Under the pieces are notes generated by a model, which worked only from the letters and a program-made list of their open reading frames with translations, made no database searches and was not told the DNA's origin. Below, piece after piece: positions 43,550 to 51,469 of a stretch of 64,000 nucleotides of DNA. The position numbers were made by a program, and so were the translations under genes. How positions within the stretch are numbered: the first letter of the stretch is position 1; each line of letters opens with the position of its first letter. The stretch is from Deferribacteres bacterium (GTDB lineage: Bacteria; Zhuqueibacterota; Zhuqueibacteria; Zhuqueibacterales; Geothermadaptataceae): assembly GCA_020633675.1 (NCBI GenBank), contig JACKDE010000001.1, positions 558,001-622,000 of the forward strand, given 5' to 3'.

Positions 43550-45358
43550 TCACTCCCTGCCCGTCACCTCCAGCCCAAGCTCTTCGGCCAGCTTATGCGG
43601 CACACAGAAATACGTCACACTGATGGATGGATTTTTGTGGTGGGGGCGCTTGTGAGGATAAATCGTGCGGCTGCGGTAGGAATAGGCATCGAGCACGACG
43701 TAGCCGCCCAGCGTGGCACACTTGCGCCAGCTCCAGCGCGCAGCGTTGTCGCGCTCCACTGCCGGACGCAAGCCCTGTCCGGACAACTCGTGCACGTAGC
43801 GAAAACCCGCATGGTAGGTGTTCCAGGCCGTGTCCAGCAGCGCCTCGTCGTGCAGCGCCGACTCCTCGGTGAAAACCAGCACCAAGCCGGCTTGCTGATA
43901 GCCCTGAAACACCTCGAGCATCTTTTCATTGGTCTGCTGGCGGATTTCGTGAAAGCCGTTGCCGACCATCATCACCGCCGGCTCACCGAGGAGCTGCTGC
44001 TGCGCCAGAAAAGCCGTCACCCGCTCTGGCTCGCCGATGTCTGCTGCCCGGATGAACTGCATGTTTTTCGGCAAATGCCCAAGCGCCTGCTGCGCCATCG
44101 CCTGATCGATAGCATCGTCTTCCAAATCCGCGCCAAAATAGTGAATGGTCTCTTCGCCGCTGCGCTCGAAGCGCTGCCGGATCGCCTCGCCATGGCCAAC
44201 GGCGTGTTCGATAAACACCGTATAGCGAAAGCCGGTTTGCTCACAAAATTTGTCGAGCTGATCATTGGCTGCCAGAAATGAGCGTCGGTTGGCATCCTGG
44301 CTGGCCGCGACATTCTCGCCGCGCTGTACCCAGGTCTGTACCTGCTCGCCGGATAATAAGTCGGGGAGGGCGCGCAGGTAGGGGTGGTATGCGCCGATGA
44401 TGCCGAACGGGCCGGGGCCGCGAGCAAAAACACGCGCGCCATACTCGCTGACCGAGCCGTCCCGCAGGTAGCCGGCAGCGTGCAGCACCGCCGTCATTTC
44501 CGGTAGCAGATCCGGCAGCACCTGGTGTACCTGCGCACCGGCCGTGAGTTTCTCGGTGTGGCCAAGCACGCGCAAGCTCAGCACCAGCGGCAGGACCCGT
44601 CTGCCAAGCTCAATTTGATCGTAGCTGGCAATCCAGGAACGGGTTGGCTGGCCGCCTGTTGGCAGTCGCAAAAAGTCGCTTAACAAGGCCGTACGCTCCG
44701 ATGCACCGCTCGGTGACTCAAAAAATGCGACCAGTTCAGGCAAGAAATTGATGCGGTGCGCCGGTGGAATTTCGGTGACTTCGGAGAGTACGTTCGCGAT
44801 GTCCGGGTGGCGTGCGATGCGGAAATTACCATCACCGCGATAGAGATAGCCGCGCGCGTACAGAAAATGCAGGTCTGTTTCGAGCTGCCTGAGCTGGAGA
44901 TTGTGCTCTTTGGCGTAGACTTCCGGGTCGATAGCATGCCCGAGCACCAGTTCGTCGACCAGGCCGATGGCTTTGTGTGCCGACAGCACTTGCCGCAACA
45001 GCCACAAATCAGGCACTGAAGTGATGCCAGCGGTAAAGACGATGGTTCGCAGCACTTTGATAGCGCGTTCCAGTGAGGCATAGTGCTCGCTGGTGAGTTC
45101 TGGGAGCGATGGCAAGGCGTTTTCGAGGGTGTGCAACCAGTAGAGCAGGTCGGCGCCTTGCTGAAACAAATGCGGTACGTGTTCGATGAAGCGCCGGAAG
45201 CTGCGGTCGCTGATGTAGGGGAAACCGGCCGTGCTGATGTGGGTTTCACCGCTGACGATGGCGATCAGGTCTTTGGCGTGCGGATGTGCGAGCAATGCGG
45301 GAATACTTGCCAGTTGTTCGGCCAGTGTGGCGGTGCCGGGATCAGCTGTTTTCAGCAT
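43550..45358 (-). CDS. Large protein of unknown function, C-terminal methyltransferase-like
   Basis: A 602-residue soluble protein. I do not recognise a named family. The first 350 residues are mostly helical with winged-helix-like stretches (LETDLHFLYARGYLYRGDGNF). From about residue 385 the order resembles a Rossmann methyltransferase: FIEHAVGHGEAI (motif I-like), HYFGADLEDDAID (strand 2 acid), FIRAADIGEP (motif III-like), VMMVGNGFHEIR (motif IV-like) and GLVLVFTEE (strand 5). The C-terminal 100 residues (YRSRTIYPHKRPHHKN, then ISVTYFCVPHKLAEELG) are the part duplicated as a remnant at 42789. AGGAAACC precedes the ATG. It lies next to hicAB in an accessory region. Confidence 0.75.
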   Translation of the reverse strand: MLKTADPGTATLAEQLASIPALLAHPHAKDLIAIVSGETHISTAGFPYISDRSFRRFIEHVPHLFQQGADLLYWLHTLENALPSLPELTSEHYASLERAIKVLRTIVFTAGITSVPDLWLLRQVLSAHKAIGLVDELVLGHAIDPEVYAKEHNLQLRQLETDLHFLYARGYLYRGDGNFRIARHPDIANVLSEVTEIPPAHRINFLPELVAFFESPSGASERTALLSDFLRLPTGGQPTRSWIASYDQIELGRRVLPLVLSLRVLGHTEKLTAGAQVHQVLPDLLPEMTAVLHAAGYLRDGSVSEYGARVFARGPGPFGIIGAYHPYLRALPDLLSGEQVQTWVQRGENVAASQDANRRSFLAANDQLDKFCEQTGFRYTVFIEHAVGHGEAIRQRFERSGEETIHYFGADLEDDAIDQAMAQQALGHLPKNMQFIRAADIGEPERVTAFLAQQQLLGEPAVMMVGNGFHEIRQQTNEKMLEVFQGYQQAGLVLVFTEESALHDEALLDTAWNTYHAGFRYVHELSGQGLRPAVERDNAARWSWRKCATLGGYVVLDAYSYRSRTIYPHKRPHHKNPSISVTYFCVPHKLAEELGLEVTGRE

Positions 45359-45395
45359 GGTTTCCTACCGTGTTTGAGGGTGAGAAATTCGTTCG

Positions 45396-45421
45396 CAGGG
45401 GTATGGCGCGCCATACCCCTG
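45396..45421. repeat. Palindromic repeat, copy 2 of 4
   Basis: A perfect 26-bp palindrome with half-site CAGGGGTATGGCG. Relative to copy 1 it has a compensated change on both arms (C to T, G to A), so pairing is kept. It lies 38 nt upstream of the start at 45358 and downstream of the DUF2442 stop at 45568. Confidence 0.85.
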
Positions 45422-45567
45422 CCAGCTACAAAAAATTTTGTCTTTTGGAAGTCGCCGCGCTGTGGAAAAAGTCCTTTGGGCGGCCTATTTAAATTAGCGC
45501 GCGGTTGGCTGGTGTGCTTGGCTCATTTGGTGGGATTTCTTTTTTGCTCTGGCAGGGGGAGGGGATG

Positions 45568-45849
45568 TTATTCATCTGATTCAAGCGGCAATTGGAAATG
45601 CCCAGCGACGACCCCTGGCACTGTAAGGTCTTCATCGAGGCTTTCCCAGCGCAAGGCGAAGCCGTTGAGACGGAGCGTTACTTCTTGCAACTGAGCTTCA
45701 GTAGCGTTTTTTAGGCGCTTGAATCTGTTTGCAGGAAAACCGACAATCCGACCATCGGTTAGCCCGATATAAATGGTACGGCTTTCTGCCCAGGCGCGTA
45801 TGGCTGTTGGTTCGACGTCAACTTCAATCTCAGTCTGAGTGGTATTCAT
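45568..45849 (-). CDS. DUF2442 family protein
   Basis: A 93-residue protein of the DUF2442 family. The family pattern is visible: TIYIGLTDGRIVGFPANRFKRL in the middle and GFALRWESLDEDLTVPGVVAG at the end. DUF2442 genes very often follow DUF4160 genes, and the pair is suspected to be toxin-antitoxin-like, although the role is not established. Here the start overlaps the end of the DUF4160 frame by 20 nt, the usual coupled layout. Because the DUF4160 partner is frameshifted, this gene may now be translated poorly or serve as a leftover. Confidence 0.88.
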   Translation of the reverse strand: MNTTQTEIEVDVEPTAIRAWAESRTIYIGLTDGRIVGFPANRFKRLKNATEAQLQEVTLRLNGFALRWESLDEDLTVPGVVAGHFQLPLESDE

Positions 45850-46065
45850 CGTATTTTTCCATCAAAAAGGCATGGTGTTCAAAAATATGTTTTTCAATTT
45901 TGCGAATCAGGTGCGGAGCGACACCTTTGTTTCTGGCTAATCGGACAGGCTCCAGCCAAAATTTGCATTCACCGTCCGGTGTTTCAACATGGATGTGTGC
46001 TGGCTCGTTACGCTCATCCGAATAAAAATGGATCGAAATGCGCCGATTCTTAAAATTGTTGGCAT
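45830..46065 (-). pseudogene. DUF4160 family gene with a frameshift
   Basis: The gene should begin at the ATG at 46065, which reads MPTILRIGAFR, the canonical DUF4160 start. After CGA, near 46031-46035, the frame breaks; one extra T would restore the expected F-HFY and join it to the next frame, which continues SIHFYSDERNEPAHIHVE and KFWLEPVRLARNKG, all canonical, to the stop at 45830. So one base is missing relative to the family. It could be a real mutation, a sequencing or assembly error, or programmed frameshifting. The long open frame starting at 46207 has no family-like N-terminus. The end overlaps the DUF2442 gene by 20 nt. Confidence 0.8.
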
Positions 46066-46203
46066 GGCTACTCATTTTCAAGCTCGCTATGCTTATAGCT
46101 GTAAAGATATGGCAAATGCGACGGTTGTGCAAACTTTTTTTTGCAGATGCAGCTTTGATTATGATGCCTGTATGGTGGTTTTCTACGAGGTGCGAGTCTT
46201 CCC

Positions 46204-46611
46204 TCACATCCGGAGAACATAGCCAACCACGACCTTCGCCTCGGGATCGATCACCACAATGATCGGGCCGAGCAGCGCGTCATGGATGGTATTGAACAGA
46301 ACCGTAACAAGAGCTTGATTTGCTTTCAGGTCGATGCTTGGGCTTGCCGTGACAAAGGTAAAATCGTAGGTGAAATCGCGCTTGTCTGGATTTTGCACGC
46401 ACAGATTCACATTGCTTTCCTGCACGTAACTACAGCTCGAAACTCTGGCTTTGCGCCAATCGTTGCTGAGGCTTTGCCTGTCCTGTTCGCTCAGATGAGT
46501 GTAGGCGACCAACCGAAATACCATTTTATCGTGTTCATCGAGCGAGAGCGCATGCTTGCAATGCAGCGAAAGCAGGCTCAGCGCGAAAATCAGCAACATT
46601 TTGGCACGCAT
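46204..46611 (-). CDS. Small exported protein of unknown function
   Basis: A 135-residue protein with a signal peptide (MRAKMLLIFALSLLSLHCKHALS). The mature part of about 112 residues contains two Cys (VSSCSYVQ and NLCVQ), possibly a disulfide, and ends VVVGYVLRM. I recognise no family. The ATG at 46611 follows GGAGGATGT. The gene starts 15 nt after the upstream barrel protein gene on the same strand, so the two are likely co-expressed and may share a place in the envelope. Confidence 0.78.
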   Translation of the reverse strand: MRAKMLLIFALSLLSLHCKHALSLDEHDKMVFRLVAYTHLSEQDRQSLSNDWRKARVSSCSYVQESNVNLCVQNPDKRDFTYDFTFVTASPSIDLKANQALVTVLFNTIHDALLGPIIVVIDPEAKVVVGYVLRM

Positions 46612-46626
46612 ACATCCTCCACACAC

Positions 46627-48426
46627 TTACAGCCCCAGCGCCACCGCTAGCTGCCACTGCTTCAGCTCGGTCGGCTTGGCACCCATGCCCACATCGATAC
46701 GGACGCGCTGCACCGGCTGGAAGCTCACGCCCAGATGATAGGCGGTCGAGGTTTCGCTGCGCCGCACAGGCACCGAAATGTAGCGATCGACGCGCTCTTT
46801 CGCTCTGTCGATGATCGTACCGTTCGAATTGATGACCGTGGTCGAGTCGGTGCGAAACCAGACATCGACAATTTCGTCAGCCTCGATTTTGTCGTACTGC
46901 TTGATCGCGCCAAAAGAGACCGACCAGCCGTGGCCGAGATGAAAATTCAGCGCAATCGGCAGCGCCAGCCGGGTGATGCTGGTCGACTTATCGAGTCGCA
47001 GGGTTTTGTCCTCGACGCCGATCTGGCTTTCCACCGGCCGCCAGGGTGTCGGCGTGAGCTGGTGGCTGGCGCGCCGCACCTGGGCCTCTTCATACATCAG
47101 CACTTCGCTTTTCGATGTCTGCGCAAAAATGCCGACGGTGATTTCGCTGCGTTTTTGGAACGGCACCACCACGCCCGCCGCCACTGTCTTGCGGGTGACA
47201 TTTTCATTGCCGCTGCCGATGCGCACTTCATCGAAGCGCGAGCCGTCGATGGAGTTGTACAGGCTGTCATTTTCATAATAGCGGTAGCGGTACTGGCTGT
47301 AACTGGTATCGGCAACCGTGTCGCCGTTGCTGAGATCGATGTCGGATTTTTCGACCTCGAGGCGAAACCGAAAGGCGATATCGCTCTGCATCGGCAATTC
47401 GCCGTGCACCCCAGCATAGCGCGTCTGGCCATCGTGCAGCCACTCGCTTTGGTTAATGTGCGAATAACGCCAGCGGCCAAAATAGTCGTCGCCCGTTTCG
47501 AGGCCGTAGCGGTAATAGCTGCTGTCCTGGTCGGCCGCCGACTGAGTGTGATCGCCGTCGATTTTGCCGGCAAACACGCCGATCTGGCGCCGATCCGAAA
47601 GCGCCAGCACCACACCGGCGCTGATCTCATTTTGCCGGATGCTGGCGGTTTTGTTCTTGCCATTCAAATAGCGCGATTCATAGTCGCGATTGAACGGGTC
47701 GTTATAATTGTTCAGGCGCAGGTAATCGCCACCGATGTCGGTCTGCACGTGACTCAGCTTCACGCCGCCGGACAGGAATTTCGTCAGCTTGTAGGAAAGA
47801 ATGGCGTCGTAAAAGTGGGCGGTTTCGGATTTCTCATCCAAGCCATCCTGGCGCACGGTAGGATCGATGTCGGGGAAATCAGCACTGGCTTCATTTTTGG
47901 CGCCAAATGCATCGTAGCCGCGATAGTACCAGTACGGTACCGGCTCGTAGAATTTGCCTTCATGGTGAATCAGTTCGTACGAGAGCGCGAATTTGAGGCC
48001 GGGCAGGTATTTGGCCGCGACGTCGCCGTAATAAACCGCCGACAGCAGCGGCTCGAGTTTGCGCTCCACCGGCTGGGCGTAATAGGGCGGCAGGAAATAG
48101 TTGTTGGCGTAGTCGTACAGCGGGTACACCGCGTACTTGAATTCCTTCGGCTCGTTGGCTTTGCCCTTGAGGTCGAGGTAGAGCCGGCTGCCGGGCAGCG
48201 ACGCCAGCGTGGCGGGTTGGAACGACATTTCACTGAGCGGGTCAGGCATGACGCCCAACAGGCCGGGATCGATGTTTTTCAAATGCAGCGACACAATCCG
48301 GTGCGGGCGCAGAAAATAGTCGCGCTGATCGAAGCCCTTTTCCAGCACATAATCGGTCCAATACTGCGCTGACAGCGTGGCCGGGCACAGCGCGAGCACA
48401 ACAGCAAAAAGCAAGCGTTTCATCAT
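46627..48426 (-). CDS. Probable outer-membrane beta-barrel protein of unknown function
   Basis: A 599-residue protein with a signal peptide (MMKRLLFAVVLALCPATLSAQ). The rest is rich in Tyr, Asp, Arg and alternating residues (for instance SYSQYRYRYYENDSLY), a beta-barrel pattern, with no membrane helix. The C-terminus, KQWQLAVALGL, is a plausible last strand, although it ends in Leu rather than Phe. GGAGGAG lies directly before the double ATG. It precedes the small exported protein by 15 nt. I know no function; a transport or assembly role in the outer membrane would fit. Confidence 0.7.
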   Translation of the reverse strand: MMKRLLFAVVLALCPATLSAQYWTDYVLEKGFDQRDYFLRPHRIVSLHLKNIDPGLLGVMPDPLSEMSFQPATLASLPGSRLYLDLKGKANEPKEFKYAVYPLYDYANNYFLPPYYAQPVERKLEPLLSAVYYGDVAAKYLPGLKFALSYELIHHEGKFYEPVPYWYYRGYDAFGAKNEASADFPDIDPTVRQDGLDEKSETAHFYDAILSYKLTKFLSGGVKLSHVQTDIGGDYLRLNNYNDPFNRDYESRYLNGKNKTASIRQNEISAGVVLALSDRRQIGVFAGKIDGDHTQSAADQDSSYYRYGLETGDDYFGRWRYSHINQSEWLHDGQTRYAGVHGELPMQSDIAFRFRLEVEKSDIDLSNGDTVADTSYSQYRYRYYENDSLYNSIDGSRFDEVRIGSGNENVTRKTVAAGVVVPFQKRSEITVGIFAQTSKSEVLMYEEAQVRRASHQLTPTPWRPVESQIGVEDKTLRLDKSTSITRLALPIALNFHLGHGWSVSFGAIKQYDKIEADEIVDVWFRTDSTTVINSNGTIIDRAKERVDRYISVPVRRSETSTAYHLGVSFQPVQRVRIDVGMGAKPTELKQWQLAVALGL

Positions 48427-48654
48427 CTCTCCTCCGGTTTGGCTTTTCGGTTATAGGAAGGCAAGCCGTGTACCAGAGGCAATCTCGCCTGCTTTGGTGC
48501 GTGTTTTTGGATGATGCCGCGTTTCTAAATTTAGGATTTTTACGCAGTTAAATGAATGGCTCGTTTTCTACAATTATTCGATTGCGCACGAAAAGCCAGG
48601 CAGTTTTTTGAGTGCAGGTGCAGATTTTTGATGAGGGGATGAGACAAGTGTGAT
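48427..48654. other. Spacer upstream of the barrel gene
   Basis: Together with the palindrome at 48655-48680 and the following 71 nt this makes a 325-nt gap. I see no gene or clear promoter in it. Confidence 0.5.
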
Positions 48655-48680
48655 TAGGGGCATGGTGCGCCATGCCCCTA
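48655..48680. repeat. Palindromic repeat, copy 3 of 4
   Basis: A 26-bp palindrome (half-site TAGGGGCATGG) with one central mismatch that becomes a G-U pair in RNA. It lies 72 nt past the stop of the gene at 48752. Confidence 0.82.
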
Positions 48681-48751
48681 ACGTATCTTATTCATTGCGG
48701 CCAGAATACAGATTTCAACTTTGCTAAGCAGTCTTGAGCACACTCTGTTTC

Positions 48752-49225
48752 TCATTCTTTGTTTGGGATCTGTTTTTTTTCAAGAATTATCAAATATCCG
48801 TTTGCTTGAGTATAAAGAGATAGCGTGACGATCAAAAGAATTAGTCGAAAGATATAAACGAATAAATTGCCAGTTGTATCTGGAATAACTTGGATAACCT
48901 TCCAACCGTTCCGGTTGGCGACAAGTAGTTTTTCCTGAAGCGTTTTGCGAGGATTATCTAATAGGAATCCAATTAATCCTCCTTTTAAATTCACTTTCAA
49001 AACCATGTTCGCACCATTTGAAAATTCGGCTCCGTTGTCTGCAGTTAATGGATCAGCTTCGGAGCTTTTTCTAATGGAAATAAAAAGAAGGACAACAACG
49101 ACCAAGACTATAATTGGAACCAATCCAATAAAACCTTGCTGTTGGCTTCCAGTATATGTTGGAGCACAGGACGTGACAAAGAACAGAATAAACAATTTGC
49201 CATTGATAATTTGCAGTATCTTCAT
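48752..49225 (-). CDS. Membrane lipoprotein-like hypothetical protein
   Basis: A 157-residue protein. The N-terminus LFILFFVTSC ends in a lipobox-like Cys20, so it may be lipidated. A strong hydrophobic helix follows (GLVPIIVLVVVVLLFISI, about 33-50). The middle part (NMVLKVNLKGGLIGFLLDNPRKTLQEKLLVANRNGWKV, read in pieces) is soluble. A second hydrophobic segment (LFVYIFRLILLIVTLSLY) is near the end. I recognise no family. AAGGGGACTAACC precedes the ATG. The gene is more AT-rich than its neighbours, which may point to transfer. Confidence 0.7.
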   Translation of the reverse strand: MKILQIINGKLFILFFVTSCAPTYTGSQQQGFIGLVPIIVLVVVVLLFISIRKSSEADPLTADNGAEFSNGANMVLKVNLKGGLIGFLLDNPRKTLQEKLLVANRNGWKVIQVIPDTTGNLFVYIFRLILLIVTLSLYTQANGYLIILEKKQIPNKE

Positions 49226-49493
49226 GGTTAGTCCCCTTTCTGCTTAGGCTGCAGACTATTTGTATCAAAATGTTCGATAAAAGTTAGCCTTAATGTTCTA
49301 TGGCTTGTTGCGTTATCATTTGCAGGCGGATGTCTTGTCCTTAAGAAAAAAATCGGCAATACCCTGCAGCAACCAGCGGGGCATGACGAGAAATTGATGT
49401 GTTACAAATTTTTGAAGAGCCGAAGCGCCAGGTTGTTCAACGTTTTTAAGTACAAATGTATGAAGCAAATAATTTTTGAGTTGAGGTTAGCTA

Positions 49494-49688
49494 TCAATCG
49501 GGAGTGCCATGGCACTCGTGATCTTTCTCTGTGTTGTCCGAGCCGCAGTGTGCGCAGCGAACGCCGTTGCTTGTTGTCGTTCCACAATTATGACAGAAGT
49601 GTTTTCCACAATCGTTACACTGATAAATCCACATCCAAGAGCTACTGAATCCGTACGGATTATGATCGCAATTCGGGCAAGTTGCCAT
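49494..49688 (-). CDS. Small double zinc-ribbon protein
   Basis: A 64-residue protein with four Cys pairs: CPNC, CNDC, CHNC and CAHC, plus several His. This is two treble-clef or zinc-ribbon units, probably binding two zinc ions. The start is well supported by AGGAGGCTCAAA just before the ATG. Such mini-proteins bind nucleic acid or protein partners. I cannot assign a function, and the gene is flanked by AT-rich spacers on both sides. The Cys density and clear ribosome binding site argue that it is real despite its size. Confidence 0.82.
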   Translation of the reverse strand: MATCPNCDHNPYGFSSSWMWIYQCNDCGKHFCHNCGTTTSNGVRCAHCGSDNTEKDHECHGTPD

Positions 49689-50114
49689 TTTGAGCCTCCT
49701 ATTAGTTTAAAATGTTAGATTTGTTGTATCATCAGTATTGGTGGTGGTTCTCATGTTCACTTTACGAACATCTCACTTATCCAACTTGCGTGCAAATATA
49801 GTTTTTGAATTTAGTTTAATTGACTGTTTATATTGATTTTTTTCGATAAAAAATATGCAATTTCATTGATGTTTGGTTGACGTATAAAAAGAGAATTATG
49901 CGATACACCCTATCATCCCCAAGCTTTTTATATCATTCGGAGAGTATCCCCTGAAGGTATTGCTTAAAGCATGAGACACTATACTTATTGCAATCTTAAA
50001 GCGCAAGGAAAATGTGCTTTTCTCTCCCTGAATTGGCAAACAAAGAAGCACTGTGGCTGGTAGCTCGCTTATATCTCTGCACCAGCCCGCCCATCACTTC
50101 TTGTCAGAATTCGC
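49689..50114. other. 426-nt AT-rich spacer
   Basis: I see no gene. AT content is above average and no repeat family seen elsewhere in the window is present. Confidence 0.5.
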
Positions 50115-50504
50115 TTAATCCCCCAACCTCCTGCTCTTCACCGCAAGCCGGTAGATGAGCCAGCCGTGGTAGAGCACAAACGCCAACAGAGCGCATTCCA
50201 CCAGCACGTACAAGGTCGTGTCCACTTCAAAATGCCACAGCCGCAAGCTGCTGTTGGCTACAATCTGCGCTGCGGCCGGCAGGTTGACATAAAACAGCGC
50301 GAAGAAGGCCAAAAACAGTGGCAGCACCGGCAGTAGCAACGTCGCGCGAACCTGCTTGCGGGCTTTTTGGCGCGCAATCTCCCCGGACATGTGCTCGTCC
50401 AATTGCAGCGCCTGGTTGATTTTGGGCAGCGCCAAATTGAACAAAAAAGTCGTCAGGGCCAGCAGCAGCCCGGAAATCGCCACAATGTCATTCATCTTCT
50501 GCAT
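50115..50504 (-). CDS. Small membrane protein of unknown function
   Basis: A 129-residue protein with three hydrophobic segments: residues about 6-25, 55-82 and 98-118. A charged loop (LDEHMSGEIARQKARKQVR) lies between the first and second. The start at 50504 overlaps the upstream gene by 17 nt, and GGGAG lies 10 nt before it; a second ATG at 50495 is possible. The overlap indicates coupling with the 191-residue protein encoded upstream. I know no family; the two genes probably work together at the membrane. Confidence 0.75.
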   Translation of the reverse strand: MQKMNDIVAISGLLLALTTFLFNLALPKINQALQLDEHMSGEIARQKARKQVRATLLLPVLPLFLAFFALFYVNLPAAAQIVANSSLRLWHFEVDTTLYVLVECALLAFVLYHGWLIYRLAVKSRRLGD

Positions 50505-51063
50505 CGAGCATCAACTCCCTGCGCAACAAAACATACGAATCCTCGCTAATTTCGAATTGACCGGCGCTGCCCCGGCGTTTGGTGATCAGCTTGTAGGTCG
50601 GCTCGTTTTGTGTGATCAGCATGTTCAGCTCCTCGCGCACCACTTCCGACTGGATCACCACCAAGTACAGATCATCGGCGTGCTCGGCGGTTTCGAGGGT
50701 GTGCTGCAGGGTGGCGGTGAGCACATCATCGAGCCGGTTGCGGTAGCGCGACAGGGTGTTTTTGAGCAGGGTTTTGCTCTGACTTTGGGTGAGCTGGAAA
50801 ATGGTGGAAATTTGCAGCTCGGTCGGCAGCAGGGGATGAAAATAGTTCAGGGTCAGGTAAAACAGCCGGTGCTGCTTGACCTCGTCGGCGCGGTTCGGCA
50901 TGCCGCCCTCGACCAGCATTTCGAGATATTCGGTCAGCGCGGCCTTGGCCATTTTGTCGAGTGCGCCTTGCAGCTCGCTGTCGGCCAGCTTCAGGGTCTT
51001 TTTGACCAATTCCTGATTGGCTTCTTCAAAATCGAGCTCACCAATTTCAAATGAAATTTTCAT
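50488..51063 (-). CDS. Hypothetical cytoplasmic protein coupled to a membrane partner
   Basis: A 191-residue helical protein. No domain is recognised. It begins MKISFEIGELDFEEANQELV, continues with a helical region and ends in an acidic tail (ELMLDAEDE). The central QSQSKTLLKNTLSRYRNRLDD and the following EELNMLITQN suggest a winged-helix or nucleic-acid-binding element, but this is weak. The ATG at 51063 has GGAGGACAAC directly upstream. It is the first gene of a two-gene unit with the small membrane protein, overlapping it by 17 nt. A 90-bp hairpin repeat lies just upstream of its start. Confidence 0.75.
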   Translation of the reverse strand: MKISFEIGELDFEEANQELVKKTLKLADSELQGALDKMAKAALTEYLEMLVEGGMPNRADEVKQHRLFYLTLNYFHPLLPTELQISTIFQLTQSQSKTLLKNTLSRYRNRLDDVLTATLQHTLETAEHADDLYLVVIQSEVVREELNMLITQNEPTYKLITKRRGSAGQFEISEDSYVLLRRELMLDAEDE

Positions 51064-51091
51064 GTTGTCCTCCAATCGACAGGGCATCAAG

Positions 51092-51181
51092 ATATTCATG
51101 CAAAGCCGCTGAGACGCGAAGGTTGCGCAAAGTTCTTTTTCGCGGAGCTTTGCGATTTTGCGCCTTTGCGTGAGGGCTTAC
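51092..51181. repeat. 90-bp hairpin element, copy 1
   Basis: It begins ATATTCATGCAAAGCCGCTG, contains GCGCAAAGTTCTT and ends CGCCTTTGCGTGAGGGCTTAC. The inner ends GCAAAG and CTTTGC are inverted. It closely matches 51379-51469, which has the same orientation. It lies in the spacer upstream of the gene starting at 51063. Confidence 0.85.
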
Positions 51182-51378
51182 TTCACCCATTGATCGAACG
51201 CAAGATAGTTACAACAATGCAGGCAAAAATTCAAGCAGTAATTCGTTGATTCGGTGGTAGTGGTTTGGTGAAAAGGCAGTGGGTAGATGCTTATTTTAGG
51301 AAGGGGTACTACAAAGCTCTTCATTTCGTGGTTTGGAGACTTGGTGGTGAAATATCAAGCCTATTATCGGAAAGTCGG

Positions 51379-51469
51379 ATATTCACGCAAAGCCGCTGAG
51401 ACGCCACGATGGCGCAAAGTTCTTCTTTGCGGATGCTTTGCAGCTTTGCGCCTTTGCGTGAGTGCTTAC
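51379..51469. repeat. 90-bp hairpin element, copy 2
   Basis: The same element as 51092-51181, with the inverted ends CACGCAAAG and CTTTGCGTG intact. Its last bases overlap the stop codon of the patatin gene (51466-51468). Confidence 0.85.

Noticed and set aside
42789..43550. Insertion sequence carrying hicAB
   Set aside because: No transposase or terminal inverted repeats; the flanking similarity is an old coding tail with synonymous divergence, not a fresh target duplication.
43595..44281. 228-codon open frame on the plus strand
   Set aside because: Antisense to the large protein gene at 43550-45358, with no ribosome binding site.
46735..48372. 545-codon open frame on the plus strand
   Set aside because: It is antisense to the barrel protein gene at 46627-48426, which has a signal peptide and ribosome binding site; the plus-strand product is Val/Arg-rich and lacks domains.
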